Assembly (NCBI GenBank): GCA_036519295.1
Contig: DATDLN010000015.1
Span: 1 to 28,608 of the forward strand
Source of the DNA: JACVRW01 sp036519295
GTDB taxonomy: Bacteria > Actinomycetota > Thermoleophilia > Solirubrobacterales > Thermoleophilaceae
DNA: 28,608 nt
Reading direction: 5' to 3'
Shown: piece by piece, positions 14,954 to 20,973 of the stretch
Layout: every line of letters begins with the position of its first letter
Position numbering within the stretch: the stretch's first letter is position 1
Made by a program: the position numbers and the translations under genes
The notes under the pieces: generated by a model
What the model saw: the letters and a program-made list of their open reading frames with translations, nothing else
The model's database searches: none
Told to the model about the DNA's origin: nothing

Positions 14954-15933
14954 ACACCGCCCAGGCCCAGCTCGGCGCGGTGCTCGCGGCCGGCGGCCCC
15001 GAGCTGTCGCGCCTGCTGCAGCGCACGGAGGAGCGCCTGGCCGAGGTGGCGGAGGGTCACGGCGCGGAACTGGCCGAGCACGTCACGGGGACCCTGGCCG
15101 CGGGAGGCAAGCGGCTGCGCCCCGTGCTCGTGTTCCTCTGCGCGGCGGCTGACGGGGACAACCGCCTGGTCCCGGCGGCGGTGGCGGTGGAGCTCATCCA
15201 CATGGCCACCCTCGTCCACGACGACGTGCTGGATCGATCAGAGCTGCGGCGCGGCCGGCCGACGGTCTTCGCGGAGGGCGGTCGACTGGCGGCGACCGCG
15301 ACCGGCGACCTGCTGTTCTCGCGGGCCTTCGCCGAGCTCGTCACGACGGGGAGCGACGAGGCGGTGCGCGCGCTGTCGGCGGCCTCGTCCGCGCTGGCAC
15401 GCGGTGAGCTGATGCAGCGCGCCGACGCCTGGGGCGACGAAGTGACTCCGGAGCGCTACCTCGATCGCTGCCGGCACAAGACGGCAAGCCTGTTCGAGGC
15501 GTCCTGCCGGCTCGGCTCGCTGTTCGGCGGGCGACCGGAGCTCTCCGATTCCCTCGGGCGCTTCGGCGACCGGGTGGGCCTCGCATTCCAGATGCTCGAC
15601 GACGTGCTCGACGTGTCGGGACCGACGGAGCGGACGGGCAAGCCGCAAGGAGCAGACCTGCTCGACGGCACCGTCACCCTGCCGCTGATCCTTGCCCGCC
15701 GCCTGGACCCAGAGCTCCGCGAGCTCGATCTCAGGGAGACGGTGATCGACCCGGCCCGGGCGGCCGAGGTCTGCGACCGCATCGGGTCGACCGGGGCGCT
15801 GGACGAGGCGCGACGGCGCGCGCTCACCCACGTGGCCGAGGCGAAGGGCAGCCTTGCGGGCATGGACATCTCGGAGGACCATAGGCGCGCCCTCGACCTC
15901 GTGGCCGACGGCGTGGTGGAGCGCTACGCCTAG
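14950..15933 (+). CDS. Long-chain trans-polyprenyl diphosphate synthase (menaquinone side chain)
   Basis: Head-to-tail condensation of isopentenyl diphosphate to an all-trans chain. It is 327 residues. Present are GGKRLRP (52-58), first Asp-rich motif LVHDDVLDRSELRRGRPT (DDVLD 91-95), ATGDLLFSRAF, and second Asp-rich motif FQMLDDVLDVSG (DDVLD 217-221). The residues ahead of the first motif are small (ALA/MATL type), leaving room for a long chain; the exact length (heptaprenyl to nonaprenyl) cannot be read. It overlaps menG by ATGA, so probably supplies the menaquinone tail. Its TAG and that of the opposing gene share one CTAG. Confidence 0.92.
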   Translation: MNTAQAQLGAVLAAGGPELSRLLQRTEERLAEVAEGHGAELAEHVTGTLAAGGKRLRPVLVFLCAAADGDNRLVPAAVAVELIHMATLVHDDVLDRSELRRGRPTVFAEGGRLAATATGDLLFSRAFAELVTTGSDEAVRALSAASSALARGELMQRADAWGDEVTPERYLDRCRHKTASLFEASCRLGSLFGGRPELSDSLGRFGDRVGLAFQMLDDVLDVSGPTERTGKPQGADLLDGTVTLPLILARRLDPELRELDLRETVIDPARAAEVCDRIGSTGALDEARRRALTHVAEAKGSLAGMDISEDHRRALDLVADGVVERYA

Positions 15934-16355
15934 AAGTCCTCGGGAAGAATGGCGTCGGCCGCGAGGGCACCGCTGAAGCGCGCGAGTTCCTCTTCCATGT
16001 TGGCCCTTATCAGCCGCTCGTAGTCGCGAGCAAGCGCGTCGCCGCCGCGGTCGAGCTCCTCGTCGAACGCCTCGACGGTGTTCTGGGCGAAGATCCCTTC
16101 GCGGTACACCTCGCAGTTCGGACAGTGAAGGAGGACGCTCCAGTTTTCCGGCCCGGCCTCCTCCCAGCGAACCGGATAAACGAGCTCCGAGGAGCACTCG
16201 ATGCACACGTGCAGGTCGTGGTCGGGCTCGGCGGGCGGGTGGCTGGGCGTGGCCTCTCCGGCGTCCGTCGCCTTGAAGTAGACGACCTCGATCGTCTTCC
16301 CGCTGGGAAGAACCACGCGCTTGACGAAATGGGTCTGCTCGTCGTGGTGGTCCAT
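15930..16355 (-). CDS. Small zinc-ribbon protein of unknown function
   Basis: About 141 residues, starting MDHHDEQTHFVKRVVLPSGK and continuing TIEVVYF. A four-cysteine zinc knuckle is visible, HVCIECSSELVYP with LLHCPNCEVYREG (CxxC about 25 residues before CxxC), followed by a long acidic helical tail ending ILPEDF. No family was recognised. The ATG at 16355 is chosen over an upstream in-frame start at 16424, which would add 23 residues of unconvincing sequence; AAAGGG about nine bases upstream may serve as the ribosome-binding site. It is convergent with the prenyl synthase (4-base stop overlap) and divergent from dcd. It could bind nucleic acid or act as an adaptor. Confidence 0.8.
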   Translation of the reverse strand: MDHHDEQTHFVKRVVLPSGKTIEVVYFKATDAGEATPSHPPAEPDHDLHVCIECSSELVYPVRWEEAGPENWSVLLHCPNCEVYREGIFAQNTVEAFDEELDRGGDALARDYERLIRANMEEELARFSGALAADAILPEDF

Positions 16356-16512
16356 AGCACAAGCCCTTTGGTTCCGGTATCGGCACGTATCGCCCGAACT
16401 TGAAGGGATTAACGTCTTTCTCACTCCGCTCTTTCCGGTCTGTCCAACCGGCGAGCCTGGTGTTACTTACGCCGCAGCCGCGAAATTGGATGGGCGCGGC
16501 CGAGACCGCTTG

Positions 16513-16518
16513 TAGGCT
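16513..16518 (+). promoter_or_regulatory. Putative -10 box of dcd (leaderless)
   Basis: TAGGCT lies seven bases before the GTG of dcd, with no ribosome-binding site. A weak TTGGAT (16486-16491) is 21 bases upstream, which is too far for a normal -35. Confidence 0.35.
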
Positions 16519-16525
16519 GCGCCGC

Positions 16526-17884
16526 GTGGTCCTCTCCGACAGGTCGATTCGCGAGGAGCTCGCGTCGGGTGGGATCGTCATCGAGCCGCTCGGCGAAAAG
16601 GCGATCCAACCATCCTCCGTGGACGTGCACGTGGATCGCTACTTCAGGGTCTTCCGCAACGACACCACGCCGTACATCGACCCGAAGCAGGCACAGGAGG
16701 ACCTGACCGAGCTGGTAGAGGTCGAGGACGGAAAGTCGTTCATCCTGCATCCCGGCGAGTTCGTGCTGGGCTCGACGCTCGAACGCGTGGCGCTCGGGAC
16801 GGACCTGGTCGCCCGGCTCGAGGGGAAGAGCAGCTTAGGCCGCCTTGGGCTGCTGATTCACTCGAGCCTGCCGGCAAGTGAGAGGGTGATGGTTCTCGCC
16901 GACGGGGGGCTCGAGCCCCGGCCGATCGGAGAGGTAGTGCGCGGACGGCTTCCCGGCCGTGTCGTCGCGTTCGACGCCGATACGTTCGAAGTCGGCTATC
17001 ACGAGATCACGGGCTGGTACGAGGGCCCCCCCGACCGTATATACGAGATCCGCCTCGCCTCGGGCAGACGCGTGCGTGTGACCGCGGGCCACAACCTCTT
17101 CACGCTGGACCGCGATGGGCGCTTGGCGAAGACCCGGACGCTGGGGCTCGTGGCGGGAACCCGGGTGGCAATCCCGCGGGAAATCCCCGAACCGCCCCGG
17201 TACGAGCCGTCTCTGGATCTCCGCAGCGGACGGCGCCTTTGGCAGATCTACTTTCCGATCAGCGAACACAAGCTGCTGACCACCGTTCCGCTGCCCGACC
17301 GGCTTTTGGTGGAGGTTCGGAAGCAGGCCCGGCTCGACCAGGTGTCGGCCAGCAGACTGGCCGGCTACCGCAATCCGACCGACCTCGCGAACATCGAGAA
17401 TCGAACCGGTCGCGACGCGTTGCGGCTTGCAACGCTGCGACGTCTTCGCATCGCGTACGCACGACGTCCGGAATGTCGCCACTCACTTCGGCGGCTGGAT
17501 CGACTCGTCGATGGGGGCCTTCTGTGGGATCGCGTCGTCGAGGTTCGCGACACCGGCGACGTCGAGCCCATCTTCGACCTCGAGGTGCGGCCGCAGGGAC
17601 GCAAGATCGAGAACTTTCTCGCCGGCCAGGGTGGGGTCTTCGTGTCCAACACCGCGGGCTTCGTGGATGCGGGCTGGGACGGCCACCTGACGCTCGAGCT
17701 GTCGAACGTGGCCAACCTCCCGATCGCCATCTATCCCGGGATGAAGATCGGGCAGATCTCGTTCCTGCGAATGACGAGTGAGGCCGAGACTCCATACGGC
17801 AGCGAAACTGCCGGCTCGAAGTACAAGGGGCAGCGGGGTCCGACCCCCTCCCGCTACTACCTCAACTTCCAAGGAGACGATTAG
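16526..17884 (+). CDS. dcd: dCTP deaminase (probably bifunctional dCTP deaminase/dUTPase) interrupted by an intein
   Basis: Makes dUMP from dCTP (or dUTP then dUMP) for dTMP synthesis. The single ORF encodes 452 residues: host residues 1-113, an intein 114-375, then host residues 376-452. Removing the intein leaves 190 residues, the normal size. Host motifs: VLSDRSIREEL, IQPSSVDVH, FILHPGEFVLGSTLE, LEGKSSLGRLGLLIHS, then TAGFVDAGWDGHLTLELSNV, PGMKIGQISF and AGSKYKGQRGPTPSRYY. Spliced, Ser102, Arg106, Ala115 and catalytic Glu129 fall at the positions of the mycobacterial bifunctional enzyme. The intein separates HS from TAGF in the active-site loop, so activity requires splicing. The start is GTG 16526 (MVLSDRS); no ribosome-binding site is seen. 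Confidence 0.95.
   Translation: MVLSDRSIREELASGGIVIEPLGEKAIQPSSVDVHVDRYFRVFRNDTTPYIDPKQAQEDLTELVEVEDGKSFILHPGEFVLGSTLERVALGTDLVARLEGKSSLGRLGLLIHSSLPASERVMVLADGGLEPRPIGEVVRGRLPGRVVAFDADTFEVGYHEITGWYEGPPDRIYEIRLASGRRVRVTAGHNLFTLDRDGRLAKTRTLGLVAGTRVAIPREIPEPPRYEPSLDLRSGRRLWQIYFPISEHKLLTTVPLPDRLLVEVRKQARLDQVSASRLAGYRNPTDLANIENRTGRDALRLATLRRLRIAYARRPECRHSLRRLDRLVDGGLLWDRVVEVRDTGDVEPIFDLEVRPQGRKIENFLAGQGGVFVSNTAGFVDAGWDGHLTLELSNVANLPIAIYPGMKIGQISFLRMTSEAETPYGSETAGSKYKGQRGPTPSRYYLNFQGDD
16865..17650 (+). other. Intein in dCTP deaminase (262 codons, Ser1...Asn/Thr+1, no recognisable LAGLIDADG endonuclease)
   Basis: An in-frame insertion between host His-Ser and Thr-Ala-Gly-Phe. Block A is SLPASERVMVLADGG (nucleophile Ser1, residue 114 of the precursor); block B is RVRVTAGHNLFTLDRDGRL with the TxxH motif (Thr186, His189); blocks F/G are PIFDLEVRPQG with KIENFLAGQGGVFVSN ending in Asn375, followed by Thr376 as +1 nucleophile. 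The usual penultimate His is Ser and the block F His is Glu (ENF instead of HNF). About 115 residues between the splicing halves hold no LAGLIDADG or HNH motif; they include a basic, helix-rich stretch (VSASRLAGYRNPTDLANIEN) that could be a remnant DNA-binding region. The boundaries rest on recalled Dcd family sequence. Confidence 0.9.
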
Positions 17885-17909
17885 AGACGCCGACCCGGCC
17901 TCGCGCCGC

Positions 17910-17915
17910 TACCAT
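17910..17915 (+). promoter_or_regulatory. Putative -10 box of tatA (leaderless)
   Basis: TACCAT lies ten bases before ATG 17926 in the 41-base gap after dcd. No ribosome-binding site or clear -35 is seen. Confidence 0.35.
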
Positions 17916-17925
17916 GCGTTGAGCC

Positions 17926-18153
17926 ATGTGGACACCGGGCCCACTTGAGATCGTAATCGTCCTGATCATCGTGCTCGTGATCTTCGGACCGAAGCGGCTC
18001 CCCGACCTGGGGCGCTCGCTCGGACGCGGCATGCGTGAGTTCAAGGACTCCGTCACCGGCAAGGACAGGGAGCGTGAGCAGCTCGAGGCCTCCGAAGAGG
18101 CCGCCGAGAAGCCCAAGCCGACGGCGAGCACGGCCGCCGGCGACCGGCAGTAG
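17926..18153 (+). CDS. tatA: Sec-independent translocase subunit TatA
   Basis: Pore-forming or membrane-thinning subunit of the twin-arginine translocase. It is 75 residues: one N-terminal membrane helix (about 5-20, PLEIVIVLIIVLVIF), the conserved hinge FGPKRLPDLGRSLG, an amphipathic helix GRGMREFKDSV, then a charged Glu/Lys/Ala tail. There is no separate tatB nearby, as is common in Gram-positive minimal TatAC systems. tatC follows three bases later. The Rieske protein encoded at 12068-12733 is an obvious local Tat substrate. Confidence 0.95.
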   Translation: MWTPGPLEIVIVLIIVLVIFGPKRLPDLGRSLGRGMREFKDSVTGKDREREQLEASEEAAEKPKPTASTAAGDRQ

Positions 18154-18156
18154 TAC

Positions 18157-18924
18157 GTGCCGCGCATCCGGCCGATCGGCCACGACGACCGGCTCTCGAT
18201 AGTCGAGCATCTCGACGAGCTACGGACACGGCTCATCCTCTGCGCCGTCGCCTTCGTGGTGGCGTGGGCCCTGACGGCATGGCAGAACCACCTGGTGCTC
18301 GAGATCGTCAACCGGCCGCTGCCGGAAGGCATCCAGCCGATCACGCTCGGCCCCGCCGAGGCGTTCTACACAACGCTCACGAACTCGGCCTACGCCGCGC
18401 TCCTGATCTCGCTGCCGGTGATCCTGTACCAGCTCTACGCGTTCATCCTGCCGGCCTTCAGCCCGTCCGAGAAGCGCGTGGCACTCCCGCTCCTGCTGCT
18501 TGTCCCCGTGCTGTTCATAGCGGGAGTGGTGTTCTGCTACTTCGTCGTCCTGACGCCGGCGCTCGACTTCCTGCTCAACTTCAATGCCGACGAGTTCAAC
18601 ACCCAGGTCCGCGCGCGGGACTACTACTCGTTCGTCACGCTCCTGATGATGGCCATGGGACTCGGGTTCCAGATCCCGATCGGCGTCGTCGCCGCCTGCA
18701 AGCTCGGTCTGACCAGTCCCGAGAAGCTGCGCCGCGGCCGACGCTATGCGATCGTCGTGATCGCGGTCCTGGCCTCGTTGCTGCCCACTCTCGATCCGGT
18801 CACCTTGCTGCTCGAGATGATTCCGCTGATCGCCCTCTACGAGCTGAGCATCTGGCTGGCATCCGTGCTCGGCCGGCCGTCGCCGGAGGTGACCGAGCAG
18901 GTCGCCTCGGCCGAGGGGTCATAG
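18157..18924 (+). CDS. tatC: Sec-independent translocase subunit TatC
   Basis: Receptor for twin-arginine signal peptides; 255 residues with six membrane helices. The signal-recognition motif LSIVEHLDELRTRL (13-26, Glu17 and Glu21) is at the N-terminus, followed by FYTTLTNSAYAALLISLPVI, the periplasmic loop PAFSPSEKR, and MGLGFQIPIGVV, where the Glu of the E. coli protein is Gln172. PTLDPVT ahead of the last helices is also typical. The start is GTG 18157, three bases after the tatA stop, and no ATG fits better. Confidence 0.95.
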   Translation: MPRIRPIGHDDRLSIVEHLDELRTRLILCAVAFVVAWALTAWQNHLVLEIVNRPLPEGIQPITLGPAEAFYTTLTNSAYAALLISLPVILYQLYAFILPAFSPSEKRVALPLLLLVPVLFIAGVVFCYFVVLTPALDFLLNFNADEFNTQVRARDYYSFVTLLMMAMGLGFQIPIGVVAACKLGLTSPEKLRRGRRYAIVVIAVLASLLPTLDPVTLLLEMIPLIALYELSIWLASVLGRPSPEVTEQVASAEGS

Positions 18925-18940
18925 CTACGCTCCCCCCGAC

Positions 18941-19606
18941 ATGCTGTTCGATCTGAGAGGACGCCGCCGCCGGGCGGTGCAGGGGACCTACCTGCTCCTC
19001 GCCCTCCTCATGGGGGGCGGACTCGTGTTCTTCGGCGTCGGAAGCGACGTCTCCGGCGGCCTCTTCGACGTCTTCGGCGACCGCAGCGGCAGCGGTGGAA
19101 ACGGCAACGAGGTGATCGAGAAGCGCGTCGAGCGGCTGGAGAAGCGGGTGGCGGCCAATCCAAGCAACACTGCCGCACTCCAGCAGCTGGTGCGCGACTA
19201 CTACGGGCTCGCCACGACCCAGCAGGAATCGAGCTCCACCACGTTCCCCGACGAGGCGAAGGACGAGCTGCGAAAGGCCGGCGCGGCGTGGCAGCGCTAC
19301 GTCGACAGGGTGAAGGGGGAGCCCAGTTCCGACACGGCGACATATGCGCTGCGCGTCTACGATGTCGGCGCCCTGAACCGTCCGAAGGAGGCCCAGAAGG
19401 CGGCCACGATCATCGCCGCGGCGGAGAACGACCCCTCGGCGTACCTGCAGCTCGTGGCGTACGCCTCGCTGGCAGGAGATACCCGGACGGCGGATCTCGC
19501 GACGCATAAGGCGGTGGACCTGGCGCCGAAGGACCAGAAGAAAGCGGTCGAGCAGAACGCCGAGCAGCTCAAGAAGGCACCACAGCAGCAGCCGCCCGGC
19601 AGCTGA
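18941..19606 (+). CDS. Membrane-anchored TPR-like protein of unknown function
   Basis: 221 residues. A basic N-terminus (LRGRRRRAVQG) precedes one membrane helix (about 15-33), a Gly/Ser/Asn-rich linker, a short coiled-coil (NEVIEKRVERLEKRVAANPS) and helical repeats with tetratricopeptide-like spacing, including AANPSNTAALQQLVRDYYGL and LAGDTRTADLATHKAVDLAP; the tail is Gln/Pro rich. The orientation is probably N-in with the repeats outside. A -10-like TACGCT (18926-18931) lies nine bases upstream, so it may have its own promoter although it follows tatC by 16 bases. The role is unknown; such proteins often scaffold envelope complexes. Confidence 0.78.
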   Translation: MLFDLRGRRRRAVQGTYLLLALLMGGGLVFFGVGSDVSGGLFDVFGDRSGSGGNGNEVIEKRVERLEKRVAANPSNTAALQQLVRDYYGLATTQQESSSTTFPDEAKDELRKAGAAWQRYVDRVKGEPSSDTATYALRVYDVGALNRPKEAQKAATIIAAAENDPSAYLQLVAYASLAGDTRTADLATHKAVDLAPKDQKKAVEQNAEQLKKAPQQQPPGS

Positions 19607-19663
19607 CAGTAGCCTTACGGCTCCGGCTCGCTAGGTCGGCGCAAACCAACCGCAGGGAGAAGC

Positions 19664-20023
19664 GTGAACTTCCACATCGAAGACGAGGCGATCGACGACA
19701 CCACGCACGTAATCGAGCTCGGCGGCGAGGTCGACCTGTATACCGCGCCCGAGTTCAAGGAGCGGATGGTCGAGCTGATCGAGTCAGGCAAGAAGCAGAT
19801 CGTGGTTGATCTCTCGAAGGCCACCTTCATCGACTCAACCACGCTCGGCGTGCTGGTAGGGGGGGTGAAGCGCCTGAGGCCCGCGGGCGGTTCACTGGCG
19901 CTCGTCTGTACGGACGAGAACATCACGAAGATCTTCGAGATCACCGGCCTCGACCGGGTCTTCCCGATCCACGAGTCGCGGGCGGAGGCGCTGGAGGCGG
20001 TCAAGTCTCCAGCGGCCGACTGA
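19664..20023 (+). CDS. STAS-domain anti-sigma factor antagonist
   Basis: A 119-residue single STAS domain of the SpoIIAA/RsbV type. LGGEVDLYTAPEFKERM resembles the first strands and helix, and VDLSKATFIDSTTLGVLVGG holds the conserved DST phosphorylation site (Ser58). Unphosphorylated members release a sigma factor by binding its anti-sigma kinase; no kinase or sigma gene is in this window, so the partners are encoded elsewhere. Unlike most genes here it has a good ribosome-binding site, AGGGAGA (19654-19660), four bases before GTG 19664, and a leader of about 50 bases. An alternative is the solo STAS proteins of unknown partner. Confidence 0.9.
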   Translation: MNFHIEDEAIDDTTHVIELGGEVDLYTAPEFKERMVELIESGKKQIVVDLSKATFIDSTTLGVLVGGVKRLRPAGGSLALVCTDENITKIFEITGLDRVFPIHESRAEALEAVKSPAAD

Positions 20024-20048
20024 CGCTCCCGAGGGCCTCTTCTAGAAT
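20020..20048 (+). promoter_or_regulatory. Promoter of tRNA-Lys
   Basis: CTGACG (20020-20025), a 17-base spacer and TAGAAT (20043-20048), ending nine bases before the mature tRNA. This is the best sigma-70-type promoter in the window. Its -35 overlaps the last codon and stop of the STAS gene. Confidence 0.65.
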
Positions 20049-20057
20049 CGCTGCCGC

Positions 20058-20130
20058 GGGCCGTTAGCTCAACTGGCAGAGCAGGAGACTCTTAATCTCA
20101 AGGTTGTAGGTTCGATTCCTACACGGCCCA
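20058..20130 (+). tRNA. tRNA-Lys (anticodon CTT)
   Basis: A 73-base cloverleaf. The acceptor stem GGGCCGT (20058-20064) pairs with ACGGCCC (20123-20129), discriminator A20130. D arm GCTC/GAGC, anticodon loop CTCTTAA with CTT at 20091-20093 reading AAG, T arm GTAGG-TTCGATT-CCTAC. No CCA is encoded. The first anticodon-stem pair is a G-A mismatch (20084 with 20100). TTTCTT follows and may aid termination. Confidence 0.96.
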
Positions 20131-20134
20131 TTTC

Positions 20135-20959
20135 TTAGAGCTCGACCTCGCCTGCGATACAGGTGACGGTCCCACCTCCGACCCAGATGGTGCCGTCCGG
20201 GTCGTGCGAGATGTGGATGCGCCCTGAGCGCCCCAGCGTGGTTCCCTGGCTTGCGACGTAGGGAGCCCTCGCGCGGCCGGTGCGGAGCAGCCATTCGGCG
20301 AGCGAGGCGTTGAGGCTGCCCGTGACCGGGTCCTCCATCATGGAGCCGTCCCTGGGGGCGAACGCCCGCACCTCGAACGCCTGTGGCGAACCCTCGGGAT
20401 AGGGACCCACCAGTCCGAGTGAGAGGTCGACGTAGCGCGGCCGTAGCGCGAGCACCGCGTCCGCGTCGGCGAGCAGAACGGCCACCCATCCGGGTCCGTT
20501 GTCGGCCCACTGCGCATCCACGATCTCGCCGCGCTCGATCCCCAGCGCCGAAGCGATTTGCTGCAGGAGCGACTCCTCCACCGGCCCGGAACGGATCAGT
20601 GGCGGCGCGGCGAACGCCAGCCCGGTTGCAGTTCGGCGCACGCTGATCAACCCGGCGCCGCACTCCTGCACGACGACGTCCGGCTCCTTGCCGCATGCCG
20701 CCAGCCAGGCATGGCACGTTCCGAGAGTCGGGTGCCCGGCGAAGGGATGCTCGGTGACCGGGGTGAAGATGCGCACGCGATAGTCCGCATCGGGGGTGGT
20801 CGGCGGCAGCACAAAGGTGGTCTCGGAGAGGTTCATCCAGTTGGCGAACCTCTGCATCTCGTCCGTGCTCAGCCCCTCGCCGTCCAGCACGACGGCAACC
20901 GGGTTGCCGCCATACGGCGTGGTGCTGAACACGTCGACCTGGTTCAACCGGCGTTGCAC
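20135..20959 (-). CDS. PhzF-family isomerase/epimerase
   Basis: 274 residues with the two-domain diaminopimelate-epimerase-like fold. The N-terminus reads VDVFSTTPYGGNPVAVVLD, the catalytic acid lies in WMNLSETTFVLPP (Glu46), and both domain signatures are present: TPVTEHPFAGHPTLGTCHAW and MMEDPVTGSLNASLAEWL. PhzF itself isomerises a phenazine precursor, but no other phenazine gene is nearby, so this is best called a family member of unknown substrate. The start is GTG 20959 (MQRRLNQVDVF). It ends four bases from the convergent tRNA-Lys and lies 14 bases downstream of the dipZ-like gene on the same strand. Confidence 0.88.
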   Translation of the reverse strand: MQRRLNQVDVFSTTPYGGNPVAVVLDGEGLSTDEMQRFANWMNLSETTFVLPPTTPDADYRVRIFTPVTEHPFAGHPTLGTCHAWLAACGKEPDVVVQECGAGLISVRRTATGLAFAAPPLIRSGPVEESLLQQIASALGIERGEIVDAQWADNGPGWVAVLLADADAVLALRPRYVDLSLGLVGPYPEGSPQAFEVRAFAPRDGSMMEDPVTGSLNASLAEWLLRTGRARAPYVASQGTTLGRSGRIHISHDPDGTIWVGGGTVTCIAGEVEL

Positions 20960-20973
20960 GGTCTCGGAGTGTG

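Noticed and set aside
16862..16864. Ser113 as the first intein residue instead of Ser114
   Set aside because: The host motif in recalled Dcd sequences is HSTAGF, so the first Ser belongs to the deaminase; starting at Ser113 would leave HTAGF after splicing.
20064..20717. Minus-strand 217-codon frame across the tRNA and the PhzF-family gene
   Set aside because: It is a shadow in another frame of the PhzF-family gene and runs through the tRNA.
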